A DNA stretch of 37,358 nucleotides, taken from the NCBI GenBank assembly GCA_937924475.1, contig CALDSV010000057.1, forward strand, positions 1 through 37,358. Reading direction: 5' to 3'. The position numbers and the translations under genes were made by a program. Position 1 is the first letter of the stretch. Each line of letters starts with the position of its first letter. The stretch comes from an uncultured bacterium. Lineage in GTDB: Bacteria > Nitrospirota > Thermodesulfovibrionia > Thermodesulfovibrionales > Thermodesulfovibrionaceae. Below the pieces are notes generated by a model that searched no databases, was not told the origin of the DNA, and saw only the letters and a program-made list of their open reading frames with translations. Shown piece by piece: positions 25,172 through 34,386 of the stretch.

Positions 25172-25321
25172 ATGAAAGAACAAAAGCCTATGTGTGTAAT
25201 ATGTGCATGGAGAGCAACATGCCAAAAACAATTTTCCCTTAAAGCTGGACAAAAATGCCCAGATTTTGTAAAAGATATTACCGTAAAGACAGAAGAAAAG
25301 GAAGAGGAAGAAAAAGAATAA
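25172..25321 (+). CDS. Small cysteine protein, CxxCAWRxxC type, unknown function
   Basis: A 49-residue gene. The strong ribosome site CGGAGGAA lies 5-12 nt before ATG 25172; an in-frame ATG at 25151 is less likely. The protein reads MCVICAWRATC near residues 7-17, then C29 in KCPDFVKDI, and ends in a run of Lys and Glu. Four cysteines (C8, C11, C17, C29) could bind zinc or iron. Peptides with the same C-x2-C-A-W-R-x2-C...C-P-D-F pattern appear, from my memory, in other anaerobic bacteria, but no function is known to me. It sits between recO and marC in the same direction. Confidence 0.7.
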   Translation: MKEQKPMCVICAWRATCQKQFSLKAGQKCPDFVKDITVKTEEKEEEEKE

Positions 25322-25353
25322 AAAAATAATTAGAAGAAAAGATATTTCCATAG

Positions 25354-25938
25354 ATGGACTTATTAAATGCTTTTTTATTAACCTTTATCCCCCTTTTTGT
25401 GGCTATTGATGCTCCTGGTATTATTCCTATTTATATTTCCTTAGTGGAAGGAATCTCGGAAGAGGAAAAGAAAAAAATTGCTAAACAATCTGTTATTACT
25501 GCCTTCTTTGTTGCTGTATCTTTTCTCTTTTTAGGTAACATATTTTTCTCCATTCTTGGCATAGGCTTAGAGGACTTTATGATAGCTGGGGGGATTCTTT
25601 TACTAATTTTGTCAATATCTGAGATTTTAAGAGTAAAGGAAAAAGAGTTTACTCTAAGTGAAACCTTAGGTGTAGTTCCTATTGGAACTCCTCTCTTAGC
25701 AGGACCTGCCACTCTCACTACCCTAATTATTCTTGCAGGTACCCATGGTTATATGGTAGTTATTCTATCTTTGTTGATTAATCTTTTAATAGCTTGGATA
25801 ATGATTGAAAAAGCTCAAAGCCTTGTTAGGATATTTGGAATTCATGGGATAAAAGCCTTTGCCAAAGTAATGGCTTTATTACTAAGTGCAATAGCTGTTA
25901 GCCTAATAAAAAGAGGTTTAGTTAAAATATTAAGTTAA
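25354..25938 (+). CDS. MarC-family integral membrane protein (UPF0056)
   Basis: A 194-residue membrane protein with about six hydrophobic helices. The family features DAPGIIPIYISL near residues 19-30 and PIGTPLLAGPATLTTLI near 109-125 are clear. MarC-type proteins have no settled role; the old link to multiple antibiotic resistance is not supported. Start ATG 25354 has only a weak AAAGA-like ribosome site. Transcribed with the flanking genes; a transporter role is a guess. Confidence 0.9.
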   Translation: MDLLNAFLLTFIPLFVAIDAPGIIPIYISLVEGISEEEKKKIAKQSVITAFFVAVSFLFLGNIFFSILGIGLEDFMIAGGILLLILSISEILRVKEKEFTLSETLGVVPIGTPLLAGPATLTTLIILAGTHGYMVVILSLLINLLIAWIMIEKAQSLVRIFGIHGIKAFAKVMALLLSAIAVSLIKRGLVKILS

Positions 25939-25969
25939 GGATAAAATTCATAGGAGATTACTAACTGAT

Positions 25970-26593
25970 ATGAAACCAACTAACATAATATATCTATTAA
26001 GACATGGTGAAACTGAAGGACCTAAAAGAGTCTATAAAGGTCATATTGATGTTCCACTTAGTAAAAATGGAATTATGCAAGTTGAAAAAGTAGCCCAAAA
26101 ATTTAAAGAATTCATAAAAAAATATGATTTCAATAACTCAATAATACTATCTTCCCCTCTGGACAGAGCTGTAAAAACAGCTGAAATTTTAAGCAAAAAT
26201 TTAAAAATTAATATGGAAATTATGGAACTCCTAAAAGAGAGAAGTTTTGGTAAGTGGGAGGGACTTTCTATTGACCAGATTATTTCATCTTATCCTGATG
26301 AGTTTGATCGATGGAGACAAAATCCAGTGCTTTTCTATCCACCAGATGGTGAAAGTACCTTAGAGGTTAGCAAAAGAGCAAAAAGGGCAATAGAAGAAAT
26401 TTTAAAAAGATACAAAGAATACCAAATAATAATAACAGCCCATGGTGGAATAAACAGGGTCATATTATGTAATCTTTTAAATATTCCTTTGGAAAATATT
26501 TTCAGAATTGAACAAGACTTTACTTGTGTTAATATTATTGAATTTTATGAGAACTATCCTGTTGTAAAATTAATAAATGGTATTTTTTGGTAA
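25970..26593 (+). CDS. Histidine phosphatase family protein (phosphoglycerate mutase-like)
   Basis: A 207-residue member of the histidine phosphatase clan. The catalytic RHGET motif holds His12, ERSFGKWEG holds the acidic residue, and AHGGINRVI the second histidine. GHIDVPLSKNG is similar to alpha-ribazole phosphatase (CobC) and to small phosphoglycerate mutases, so substrate is open. No cobalamin genes are nearby, so I do not name it cobC. AGGAG lies about 14 nt upstream of the ATG. Its stop overlaps the lpxK ATG as TAATG. Confidence 0.88.
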   Translation: MKPTNIIYLLRHGETEGPKRVYKGHIDVPLSKNGIMQVEKVAQKFKEFIKKYDFNNSIILSSPLDRAVKTAEILSKNLKINMEIMELLKERSFGKWEGLSIDQIISSYPDEFDRWRQNPVLFYPPDGESTLEVSKRAKRAIEEILKRYKEYQIIITAHGGINRVILCNLLNIPLENIFRIEQDFTCVNIIEFYENYPVVKLINGIFW

Positions 26594-27573
26594 TGATCTC
26601 TATTGAAAGCCTCTATCTTCTTTTGTATCACTGGAAGAAAAAAAGAGATTTATCTAAAAGAAAAAAACTTCCTTTTCCTGTAATTAGCATTGGGAATCTT
26701 ACAGTTGGTGGTACTGGTAAAACACCTTTTACTATAGAACTTGCTAAGGAGGCATTAAAAAGAGGATTTACTCCCGTTATTCTTACAAGAGGATACAGAG
26801 GAAAATTAAAAGGCCCCTTATTAGTCTCCACCACTTACAAACCCGAAGAAGTAGGAGATGAACCTCTCTTAATGGTAAAAAGAGGATTAAAGGTCATAAA
26901 GGGAGCAGATCGTTACAGTGCAGGAAATTATGCTATAAAGACTCTTAATTTAAAATCAGAAATGAAGCCTCTTTTTATACTTGATGATGGATTTCAACAT
27001 TGGAAACTTCATAGAAATTTAGATATTTTACTAATAGATGGCATCAAAGGCTTTGGTAATAATCATCTTATTCCTTTAGGTCCCCTTCGTTCACCTAAGG
27101 AAGAAGCAACCTCAGCTGATATAGTCTTCATAACGAAGCATGAAAATAAATCCCTCGAGAACGAGATTAAGAAAATGGGAGTTAAGTCTTTATATTTTAC
27201 TCCTCTTAAAATTGAGGGAGTTAAAGACGGAAATGATAGATTAGCAGAGATACAGAAAAAAACAGCCTTTGTTTTTGCTGGAATCGGTAATTTTGAGAGT
27301 TTTATTGAAACCTTAGAAAAATTGGGAATTATAATAAAGGCATATAAAAAATTCATAGATCATAAATCATACAGTGAGAGAAACATCAGGGAAATACTGA
27401 ATAAAGCAAAAGAAACAGACTTGATCTTGACTACAGAAAAAGATTTCATAAAATTACAATACTATAAACATTTCTTTGGAGAAAAAATTTTTTATCTTCA
27501 AATATCTCTGTCCATACCGCAAGAAGCTTTAGTGAAAATATTTGACACAGTAGACAACATTCCTAATCTATAG
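26593..27573 (+). CDS. lpxK: Tetraacyldisaccharide 4'-kinase
   Basis: Phosphorylates the 4' position of the lipid A disaccharide at the inner-membrane face, which implies an outer membrane with lipid A. The P-loop is SIGNLTVGGTGKTPF around residues 30-44, followed by RGYRG and LDDGFQHWKLHRNLDILLID. About 326 residues. I use ATG 26593, which overlaps the previous stop; a TTG two codons earlier is possible but less attractive. The other lipid A genes must lie elsewhere. It ends 4 bp from the oppositely transcribed oxidoreductase gene. Confidence 0.93.
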   Translation: MISIESLYLLLYHWKKKRDLSKRKKLPFPVISIGNLTVGGTGKTPFTIELAKEALKRGFTPVILTRGYRGKLKGPLLVSTTYKPEEVGDEPLLMVKRGLKVIKGADRYSAGNYAIKTLNLKSEMKPLFILDDGFQHWKLHRNLDILLIDGIKGFGNNHLIPLGPLRSPKEEATSADIVFITKHENKSLENEIKKMGVKSLYFTPLKIEGVKDGNDRLAEIQKKTAFVFAGIGNFESFIETLEKLGIIIKAYKKFIDHKSYSERNIREILNKAKETDLILTTEKDFIKLQYYKHFFGEKIFYLQISLSIPQEALVKIFDTVDNIPNL

Positions 27574-27577
27574 AGGC

Positions 27578-29002
27578 TTACTTATTAGCTTCCTTTACAA
27601 TTTTATCTGCCATCATGGAAAAAATAATCCTGTGGAAAGGGAAAAACAAATACCAATAAATTCTGCCCCATAATCCTTTAGGATAAAAATAAGCAATTTG
27701 GAAAAAAGTATCCTCATTTATTGAAAATTCTAACCAAGCTTTTCCGGGAACTTTCATTTGGGCCTCAAGTAAAAGTCTCTGCCCCTCATTAATAGAAATG
27801 ACTTTCCAAAAATCAATTACATCACCTACTCTTAAATTTTCGGAGCTTCTTCTTCCTCTGTTTAAACCATAACCTCCAATTAACTTATCAATAAATCCTC
27901 TTAATGCCCATAAAAAATTGAGAGCATACCAACCTTTTTCCCCTCCTAAATTTTTACATACTTCAAATAAATCCTTCGCCTTTGATGGATTAAATTTTCT
28001 TTTATAAATATCTACATAAACAGCCCTTGAAATATCTGGTATCATAGGAACATCACAAATAGTTCCTTTAGAACTATCACACCATCTACTTATTACTTGA
28101 GCTTTTTCAATTTCTTGTAAAGATTTTCTTATTGCTATTTTGAAGGCCGTAGTCCTTATGTGAGGGAAATATTTCTCTGCATTGTTATTTGTCTTTACTG
28201 TTTTTGATTTTAAGCCCAAAACCAGTTCCTTAGCTAAAGCAAAGTTTACTGGTGTAAAGAGAATCAACCAGTAGGAAGAAAGTCTTGGAGTAAGGACTGG
28301 AACACCAATTATAATTCTTTTTAGTCCCAATACCTCTGCTGTCTGAAGCATCATATCTTTAAAAGTCATAGGTGAAAGTCCGATGTCAATTTTATCATGA
28401 ATAAGAGAATCAGATAAGATGGCTGATTTTAAATAGTTTATTATGTCATCTATAAATATAGGACAGGTAGGAGTATTTACCCAACGAGGCGTAATCATGA
28501 TAGGAAGCTTCTCTACAAGATTCCTCAAAATTTCAAAGCTCGCACTTCCAGAACCTATGATAACACCAGCTCTAAACCAAGCAACTTTAACCTTTTGAGG
28601 ATTAGAGCTCAAAATTTGACCTGTTAAATATCGGCTTCTTAGATGGGGGCTTGCGTCTTTTAGTTCACCAAGACCTCCAAGATATACTACTTGCTTTACT
28701 CCTACATTTTCACAAGCTTTTCTAAAGTTTTCAGCACTCCTTTTTTCTTTATCTTCATAGTCTTTACTTTGTCCCATCATATGAATTAAATATACAGCTA
28801 CATCAGCACCTTTCAATGCTTCTTCCAATAAAGGCAAATTAAAAGTGTCCCCTTCGAAAACTTCACATTTCTCAATTATAGAATATTCAAGTTTGCTTTT
28901 ATTTCTTACTAAAAGTCTTATCCTTATGTTCTCCTTTAGTAAACCATAGAGAAGCCTCCTTCCTACAAAACCAGTTGCTCCTGTTAATAAAACTGTTTTC
29001 AT
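27578..29002 (-). CDS. YbjT-like NAD(P)-binding oxidoreductase with DUF2867 domain
   Basis: A 474-residue cytoplasmic protein. The N-terminal Rossmann domain of the SDR/NmrA kind has TGATGFVGRRL at residues 7-17, and AVYLIHMMG further on. The C-terminal 150 residues (from about 330, including WYALNFLWALRGFIDKLIGG and FHRIIFSMM) fit DUF2867. The same two-part design and length occur in E. coli YbjT. The reaction is unknown. A good AGGAG ribosome site stands before the ATG. It converges with lpxK. Confidence 0.88.
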   Translation of the reverse strand: MKTVLLTGATGFVGRRLLYGLLKENIRIRLLVRNKSKLEYSIIEKCEVFEGDTFNLPLLEEALKGADVAVYLIHMMGQSKDYEDKEKRSAENFRKACENVGVKQVVYLGGLGELKDASPHLRSRYLTGQILSSNPQKVKVAWFRAGVIIGSGSASFEILRNLVEKLPIMITPRWVNTPTCPIFIDDIINYLKSAILSDSLIHDKIDIGLSPMTFKDMMLQTAEVLGLKRIIIGVPVLTPRLSSYWLILFTPVNFALAKELVLGLKSKTVKTNNNAEKYFPHIRTTAFKIAIRKSLQEIEKAQVISRWCDSSKGTICDVPMIPDISRAVYVDIYKRKFNPSKAKDLFEVCKNLGGEKGWYALNFLWALRGFIDKLIGGYGLNRGRRSSENLRVGDVIDFWKVISINEGQRLLLEAQMKVPGKAWLEFSINEDTFFQIAYFYPKGLWGRIYWYLFFPFHRIIFSMMADKIVKEANK

Positions 29003-29036
29003 GACTATTACTCCTAATTTTTACGAAAATGTCTTT

Positions 29037-29372
29037 TTAATGATGATCCTTTTGTGAATGGCCTCCAGCTATTACATAAATAGCTTCTGAATTGGATTGA
29101 TTTTCAAAATACAGAAATTCTTCTTCAATAATATGAAAAGAGTCCCCCTCTGAAAGAATTCCTTCCCAATTTCCTGTAACCTTAACCTCTCCCTTCAGTA
29201 TTAAGACAATTTCCTCATGACCTTTCCCTGGCTTAATGAGTCTATTTTTTTCACCCTTTTGTATCACACCATAAATCATATAACAAGCATGGGAATTCGT
29301 AAGTTCATTACCAATTATAAATTCACCCGATGCTAAGGATTTTAATTTGTTTTTTATGTCAAAAATTTTCAT
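29037..29372 (-). CDS. Small cupin-fold protein
   Basis: A 111-residue single-domain beta-barrel protein. The first cupin motif is degenerate, with PGKGHEEIVLILKGEVKVTG near 47-66; its His and Glu could bind a metal. The second motif is LSEGDSFHIIEEEFLYFEN. The tail GGHSQKDHH is histidine-rich. No Shine-Dalgarno is seen, and a TATAAA-like box lies about 10 nt upstream of the ATG. Function unknown; a small metal-dependent enzyme or ligand-binding protein is possible. Confidence 0.75.
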   Translation of the reverse strand: MKIFDIKNKLKSLASGEFIIGNELTNSHACYMIYGVIQKGEKNRLIKPGKGHEEIVLILKGEVKVTGNWEGILSEGDSFHIIEEEFLYFENQSNSEAIYVIAGGHSQKDHH

Positions 29373-29491
29373 ATAATAAATTTTATAGAATTTCCATCAA
29401 AAATTCAAATTCCCATCCATAAAAAAAAGAGGATAGATTTTTACTTTTAATTACTAAGAGAGAATAGAGTTAGATTTTAAATTATGATAAA

Positions 29492-30136
29492 TTATGAATC
29501 GAAGCCATACTTTCCGATCAAAGGAACAAAAGCAACAGGAATAAGATAATGCTCTTGCAGCTCACCTTGTTTCTTAATTGCCTTAAGGAGATATTGAGAA
29601 TACCTCTCACCTACAGGAGCCACAATTATACCTCCTTCTTTAAGTTGACTTATAAGGGGATCAGGAAGCTTAGGAGTAGCTGCTGTTATGATCACCCTAT
29701 CAAAGGGTGCTTCTTCAGGTATCCCTTCTGTACCATCTTTCATATAAACTTTTATGTTACTGTAGCCTAATTTTTCAAATATCTTTTTTGCCTTCTGTGC
29801 CAAAGCCTCAACTCTCTCAATAGTGTAAACTTCTTTTACAAGTTCTGCAAGAATGGCTGCCTGATATCCAGAGCCTGTTCCTATCTCAAGAACCTTTTCA
29901 TCACCTTTAAGTTCAAGAAGCTCTGTCATCAAAGCAACTATGTAAGGCTGAGATATTGTTTGGCCATAACCAATTGGCAAGGCTCTATCGTCATAGGCAT
30001 CGTCAATGAGTTCTTCAGGTAAAAAAAGATGTCTTGGAACTTTTTTCATTGCCGCAATAACAGCCTTGTCCTTTATACCTCTCTCTATAATTTGAGTTTC
30101 AACCATCCATTCTCTTAATTTTTCATATCTATCCAT
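29492..30136 (-). CDS. pcm: Protein-L-isoaspartate O-methyltransferase
   Basis: Repairs isoaspartyl residues in aged proteins with S-adenosylmethionine. Its 214 residues have the SAM motif VLEIGTGSGYQAAIL near 78-92, the family stretch RALPIGYGQTISQPYIVALM before it and DRVIITAATPKLP after. AGGAG precedes the ATG. It overlaps the FAD gene by 8 nt and lies two genes downstream of surE; pcm and surE are neighbours in many bacteria, which supports both names. Confidence 0.96.
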   Translation of the reverse strand: MDRYEKLREWMVETQIIERGIKDKAVIAAMKKVPRHLFLPEELIDDAYDDRALPIGYGQTISQPYIVALMTELLELKGDEKVLEIGTGSGYQAAILAELVKEVYTIERVEALAQKAKKIFEKLGYSNIKVYMKDGTEGIPEEAPFDRVIITAATPKLPDPLISQLKEGGIIVAPVGERYSQYLLKAIKKQGELQEHYLIPVAFVPLIGKYGFDS

Positions 30137-31514
30137 TTCTCCTAAGTATCTCCCTTGCTATAAGAATACCAGATGCCGAGGCTTGAATCAAGCCCCTGGA
30201 AATACCAGCACCATCACCAGCAGCAAAAAGATTCTCAATTTCCGTTTCAAGAAAATTGTTTAACTTAAGCCGCATGCTATAGAGCTTTACTTCTACTCCA
30301 TAAAGAAGAGTTTGGGGAGAATTTATTCCCGGTGCTATTTTGTCAAGAGCTTCAAGCATTTCAGTTATATTTACAATATATCGATAAGGCAGAACAAAGC
30401 TTAAATCTCCTGCAGTGGCGTCCTTAAGGGTAGGTCTTACTGAATTGCGAGATATTCGGTCTAAGGTTGATCTTCTACCTTTTTTTAAATCACCTAATCT
30501 TTGGATTAAAACTCCCTGGCCAAGAAAATTTGCCAGTTTCGCAATGTATTGTCCGTAAAGTATTGGTTCTTTAAAAGGTTCTGTAAAGTATGTACTTGAA
30601 AGGATTGCAAAATTAGTATTTTCAGTTTTCTTCCTTCCATAACTATGTCCATTTACAGTCCATACTCCATTTATATTCTCTCTTACAACTTCTCCATAAG
30701 GATTAACACAAAAGGTCCTTACCATATCATCAAATGTTTCAGAATAATAAATAAACTTAGGCTCATAAAGAACGCTTGTAAGATGTTCAAGTATGGAAGC
30801 AGAAACCTCTACTCTTACCCCTATATCAACCGGATTTAATTCTGTTTTCAGTTTAAGCCTCTGAACCTCTTCACTTAGCCAACTACTACCACCTCTACCG
30901 GGAGCTAATACGATATATTTTGCATTAACTTGTCTTCCATCTTTAAGCTCTATTCCTTTTAATTTTCCATTTTTTATGAGGATTTTCTTAGCGGATATAT
31001 TAAAAATTAAGTCAACCTTTTTCTGCAAATCCTCTTTTAGTACCTTAAGAATCTGAAAGCATCTTTCAGTACCTATGTGTCTAACTCTTGAAGGAATAAA
31101 AAGAAGCCCTGCCCTTGAAGCCTCATTTTTGATCTTTTCAATAGTTTTTGCTGAAGGCTCATAAACTCGCTTAGGCGCTCCATATTGAATATATATTTGG
31201 TCAACATAATCAATGAGCTCTGCCAGTCTCTCTGGTGGAATATATCGAGCTAAAAGACCTCCTATGGAGGGAGATAAATTTAATTTACCATCGCTGTAAG
31301 CACCAGCTCCACCCCATCCACTTAAAATGTCACAGACAGAACAATTAATGCATTTACCACTATCCACTGCAGGACATTTTCTTGTCTCAATGCTTTTACC
31401 TTTTTCAATAATTAATACATCAAGTGATGCTTTCTTTGTTAGTTCCAAAGCTGTAAATATTCCTGCAGGGCCTGCACCAACTATTATGACATCATAGACT
31501 TTCTTCAATTGCAT
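30129..31514 (-). CDS. FAD-dependent oxidoreductase, COG2509 type
   Basis: A 461-residue flavoprotein with the dinucleotide motif VIIVGAGPAGIFTALEL near the start. RKCPAVDSGKCINCSVC follows at about 46-62, with four cysteines that could hold a metal or cluster, then GWGGAGAYSDGKLNLSP. A C-terminal FAD element reads NLFAAGDGAGISRG. These are features of the poorly characterised COG2509 dehydrogenases. The substrate is unknown. The ATG lies inside the 3' end of surE (23-nt overlap), so translation is likely coupled. Confidence 0.88.
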   Translation of the reverse strand: MQLKKVYDVIIVGAGPAGIFTALELTKKASLDVLIIEKGKSIETRKCPAVDSGKCINCSVCDILSGWGGAGAYSDGKLNLSPSIGGLLARYIPPERLAELIDYVDQIYIQYGAPKRVYEPSAKTIEKIKNEASRAGLLFIPSRVRHIGTERCFQILKVLKEDLQKKVDLIFNISAKKILIKNGKLKGIELKDGRQVNAKYIVLAPGRGGSSWLSEEVQRLKLKTELNPVDIGVRVEVSASILEHLTSVLYEPKFIYYSETFDDMVRTFCVNPYGEVVRENINGVWTVNGHSYGRKKTENTNFAILSSTYFTEPFKEPILYGQYIAKLANFLGQGVLIQRLGDLKKGRRSTLDRISRNSVRPTLKDATAGDLSFVLPYRYIVNITEMLEALDKIAPGINSPQTLLYGVEVKLYSMRLKLNNFLETEIENLFAAGDGAGISRGLIQASASGILIAREILRRNG

Positions 31515-32247
31515 TTTTTATAAGATAATCTAAGGCTTGATAATTCGTTAAGTCTATATGTAAAGGAGTTACAGATACATACCCTTCCATAATAGCTTTA
31601 ATATCAGTATCTTCCATTTCATGCCAAGATACGACTCCTCCACCAATCCAATACTGTTTTTCTCCCCAAGGAGAGTAGATTTCATGTATGGAGTTTTCAT
31701 AAGACCTTTTACCTTGCCTTGTAACTTTTATTCCTTCTATATCTTCTAAACTTTTATTGGGAACATTTACATTCAAGAGTGTATCTTGTGGAAGTCCCTT
31801 TTTAAGAATAAAATTGGCAATTTTTATTGAAAAATAGCTTGCTGTCTCATATTTAAAAGGTCTATCACCTACAAGAGAAATTGCAAAGGAGGGTACTCCC
31901 AAAATAGTTCCTTCAATAGCCGCTGAAACAGTACCTGAATAAGTAACATCCTCGCCTAAGTTGGCACCTTTATTTATACCAGACACTAAAAGGTCAGGCT
32001 GACGAGGTAAGAGTTTCTTTACTCCCACTACTACGCAATCAGTAGGGGTACCGTTTACACTATAACATCTGTCTCGGATTAAGTCAACTCTGAGAGGTCT
32101 GTGCATGGTAAGAGCATGACTTACAGCAGAACGGTCTCTATCAGGAGCAACGATATAAACATCGCCCAGTTCCTTTAAAGCCTCAGCAAGGATTTGTATT
32201 CCTTTTGAGAAAAATCCATCATCATTGGTCACAAGTATTAAAGCCAT
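31492..32247 (-). CDS. surE: 5'-nucleotidase SurE
   Basis: Metal-dependent phosphatase acting on nucleoside monophosphates, linked to stress survival. Motif LVTNDDGFFSKGI carries the metal ligands Asp9 and Asp10. APDRDRSAVSHALT, VSGINKGANLGEDVTYSGTVSAA and GVPSFAIS are all in family order. Its 251 residues match the usual size. It follows the prenyl synthase by 1 nt and overlaps the FAD gene. The presence of pcm two genes later is typical. Confidence 0.96.
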   Translation of the reverse strand: MALILVTNDDGFFSKGIQILAEALKELGDVYIVAPDRDRSAVSHALTMHRPLRVDLIRDRCYSVNGTPTDCVVVGVKKLLPRQPDLLVSGINKGANLGEDVTYSGTVSAAIEGTILGVPSFAISLVGDRPFKYETASYFSIKIANFILKKGLPQDTLLNVNVPNKSLEDIEGIKVTRQGKRSYENSIHEIYSPWGEKQYWIGGGVVSWHEMEDTDIKAIMEGYVSVTPLHIDLTNYQALDYLIKNAIEESL

Positions 32248-32248
32248 A

Positions 32249-33217
32249 TCACCTCTTCCTCTCCAGTATGTAGTCTGCTATTTGAAAAAGAATTTGCCTG
32301 TAAGGAGAAGAAGGAAAAAGCATTAACGCTTTTTTTGCATTTTCAATATAAGTTTTTGCTATCTGCAGAGAAGCATTTATACAATTGTATTTCTTAATAT
32401 AGAAAAAAATTTTTGAAAGATTTTTCTCTGAAAAGTCCTCACTCTTTATTATTTCAATTATTTCAGCTTTTTCTTCTCCTCGTTTCAATAATTCTATTAA
32501 AGGAAGAGTTATTTTACCCTCCATAAGGTCTTTCCCTAATTTTTTACCTAAGGTTATCTCATCAGCTGTATAATCAAGTATGTCATCTGTCATTTGAAAA
32601 GCTATACCAATGTTATGGCCAAAATCTGTTAATGCTTGGATTTTCTCTTCTGGTAATTGGGCAAGAAGTCCAGCAATTCTACAGGCAGCAGTTATGAGTC
32701 CCGCGGTTTTACCAGTTATTATTTTTATATATTCCTCAAAAGTAATGGAAGGATCTCCCGCTTTCATTAGCTGAAGAATTTCTCCTTCTGCCATCTGAGA
32801 GGTTGCCCAAGATAAAGCCTCCATAATAGGTAAACTTTCCTGCAGTACACTTAAATGTAAAGCCTTTGCATATAGATAATCTCCAAGAAGTACTACAACC
32901 TGATTACCCCATATTTTGTTAGCAGATTTTTTACCTCTTCGAATCTCTGCTTCATCCACAACATCATCGTGAAGTAAACTTGCTGTATGAAGAGCCTCTA
33001 TTACTGCTGCTAATATGACCCTTTTGTATTCAGTGTATCCCACAAGATCAGCACTAAGGAGTAAGAAAAGAGGCCTGATCCTTTTGCCTCCAGAGTTTAC
33101 GATGTAGGAACCAATGGTAGGTATTAGAGTGGCTTCTGACTCAAAAATTTTTATTAATTCCTTTTCTACTTCCTTTAATTCATCTTGATATTGCTCAAAT
33201 ACTGAATTGAGAATCAC
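32249..33217 (-). CDS. ispB: Polyprenyl diphosphate synthase (octaprenyl type likely)
   Basis: Trans-prenyl synthase of 322 residues that extends IPP chains for quinone tails. The first aspartate-rich motif is [15 protein letters not shown] near 78-92 and the second DDILDY near 212. The residue five places before the first motif is alanine, which in this family leaves room for long chains, so a long product is likely. The start GTG 33217 overlaps the mtnA stop as GTGA. The exact chain length is not readable from sequence, so the symbol is a best fit. Confidence 0.88.
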   Translation of the reverse strand: MILNSVFEQYQDELKEVEKELIKIFESEATLIPTIGSYIVNSGGKRIRPLFLLLSADLVGYTEYKRVILAAVIEALHTASLLHDDVVDEAEIRRGKKSANKIWGNQVVVLLGDYLYAKALHLSVLQESLPIMEALSWATSQMAEGEILQLMKAGDPSITFEEYIKIITGKTAGLITAACRIAGLLAQLPEEKIQALTDFGHNIGIAFQMTDDILDYTADEITLGKKLGKDLMEGKITLPLIELLKRGEEKAEIIEIIKSEDFSEKNLSKIFFYIKKYNCINASLQIAKTYIENAKKALMLFPSSPYRQILFQIADYILERKR

Positions 33218-34278
33218 AGATTAAGCCTCAAATTTTCGATCTTGTCTAAATTTTTTATATATTTTATATGTTTTGGTAAAAAAGCTCCTTTTTCAGTGAT
33301 TATTGCTGTAACATATTTTGATGGTGTTACGTCAAAGGCCATATTTATAGCTTTTACTCCCTCAGGTGCAATTCTAATATTTCTTATGGTTGTTACTTCT
33401 TCTGCATCTCTTTCTTCAATGGGAATTTCATCCCCAGATTTAATTTTCAAGTCGATGCTTGAAGTAGGAGCTGCTACATAAAAAGGAATCTTATTTTCCT
33501 TGCAAAGTACTGCTAAAGTGTAAGTTCCTATTTTATTTGCCACATCACCATTTTTTACAGTTCTGTCTGTTCCAACAATTACAAAATCTACAATACCTTT
33601 TCTTAAAAGAGCTCCTGCAGTATTGTCTGGAAGAAGTGTAACATCTATACCAGCCTCCTTTAATTCAAAAGCTGTAAGACGTGCTCCTTGGAGCACTGGT
33701 CTTGTTTCACAGGCAAATACTCTAAATTTTATTCCTTTTTCCTTTGCAAGATACATTCCAGCGGTAGCTGTTCCATATCCTCCTGTTGCTAAGGCTCCTG
33801 CATTGCAATAGGTCATAACAGTACAATTATTCTTAAAGAGAGGTAGTGTGAATTCTCCTATTTTTCTATTTATTTCCATATCTTCTCTTTGGATTTTAAG
33901 AGCTTCCTCCTTTATAAGAGTCTTTAATTCATAAGGGCTCAGATGTAGATTTTTTTTTATAAGCCTTTTCATTCTTTCAATGGCCCATTTTATGTTAACT
34001 GCTGTGGGACGAGTGTCAATAAGTCTTCTGAAAACAGGAATAAGCTTTTCATATAATTGGCTACTTTTAGAAACATTCATGTTCATGGATGCTAAGGCTA
34101 CTGCCATTGCAGAGGCTATTCCAATAGCAGGAGCTCCTCTAATGGAAAGATTTTCTATTGCTTTTGCTACCTCTTCATGATCATCGCACTCAATAAATCC
34201 AATTTCCTGTGGTAACTTTCTTTGGTCAAGGATGTAGACTCTGTCATTTTCCCATTTTATTGAAAGAAGCATAGGCAT
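33214..34278 (-). CDS. mtnA: S-methyl-5-thioribose-1-phosphate isomerase
   Basis: Methionine-salvage enzyme that isomerises methylthioribose-1-phosphate to the ribulose form. Catalytic residues appear as Cys158 in [15 protein letters not shown] and Asp238 in [26 protein letters not shown] near 47-55 is the family signature. 354 residues. The N-terminus fits starting at Met1 or at Met3. Because an extended -10 box ends next to the first ATG, the Met3 codon at 34272 may be the real start on a leaderless mRNA. Head of the operon down to pcm. Confidence 0.93.
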   Translation of the reverse strand: MPMLLSIKWENDRVYILDQRKLPQEIGFIECDDHEEVAKAIENLSIRGAPAIGIASAMAVALASMNMNVSKSSQLYEKLIPVFRRLIDTRPTAVNIKWAIERMKRLIKKNLHLSPYELKTLIKEEALKIQREDMEINRKIGEFTLPLFKNNCTVMTYCNAGALATGGYGTATAGMYLAKEKGIKFRVFACETRPVLQGARLTAFELKEAGIDVTLLPDNTAGALLRKGIVDFVIVGTDRTVKNGDVANKIGTYTLAVLCKENKIPFYVAAPTSSIDLKIKSGDEIPIEERDAEEVTTIRNIRIAPEGVKAINMAFDVTPSKYVTAIITEKGAFLPKHIKYIKNLDKIENLRLNL

Positions 34279-34287
34279 ATTATAACA
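34279..34287 (-). promoter_or_regulatory. Extended -10 promoter abutting mtnA
   Basis: TGTTATAAT is a perfect TGnTATAAT on the minus strand, ending at the base just before the mtnA ATG. Transcription would begin about 7 nt later, at or near Met3 (34272). No -35 of good fit and no ribosome site are seen. Confidence 0.6.
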
Positions 34288-34386
34288 ATTTTTTAGGAAT
34301 TTAATCTTTATAGCACTTTTTTATGAGAAAAAGGTGACGGCAGTAAAACTTCTTTTGTGCTTTTAGTAAGAGGAAAGAAGTGGAGT

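Noticed and set aside
26587-26592. TTG 26587 as the lpxK start
   Set aside because: ATG 26593 overlaps the preceding stop as TAATG, the better coupled start; only two residues differ.
34312-34365. AGCAC/GTGCT inverted repeat between the ATPase and mtnA genes
   Set aside because: Arms of 5 bp with a loop of over 30 nt in AT-rich DNA are expected by chance and there is no fitting T run.
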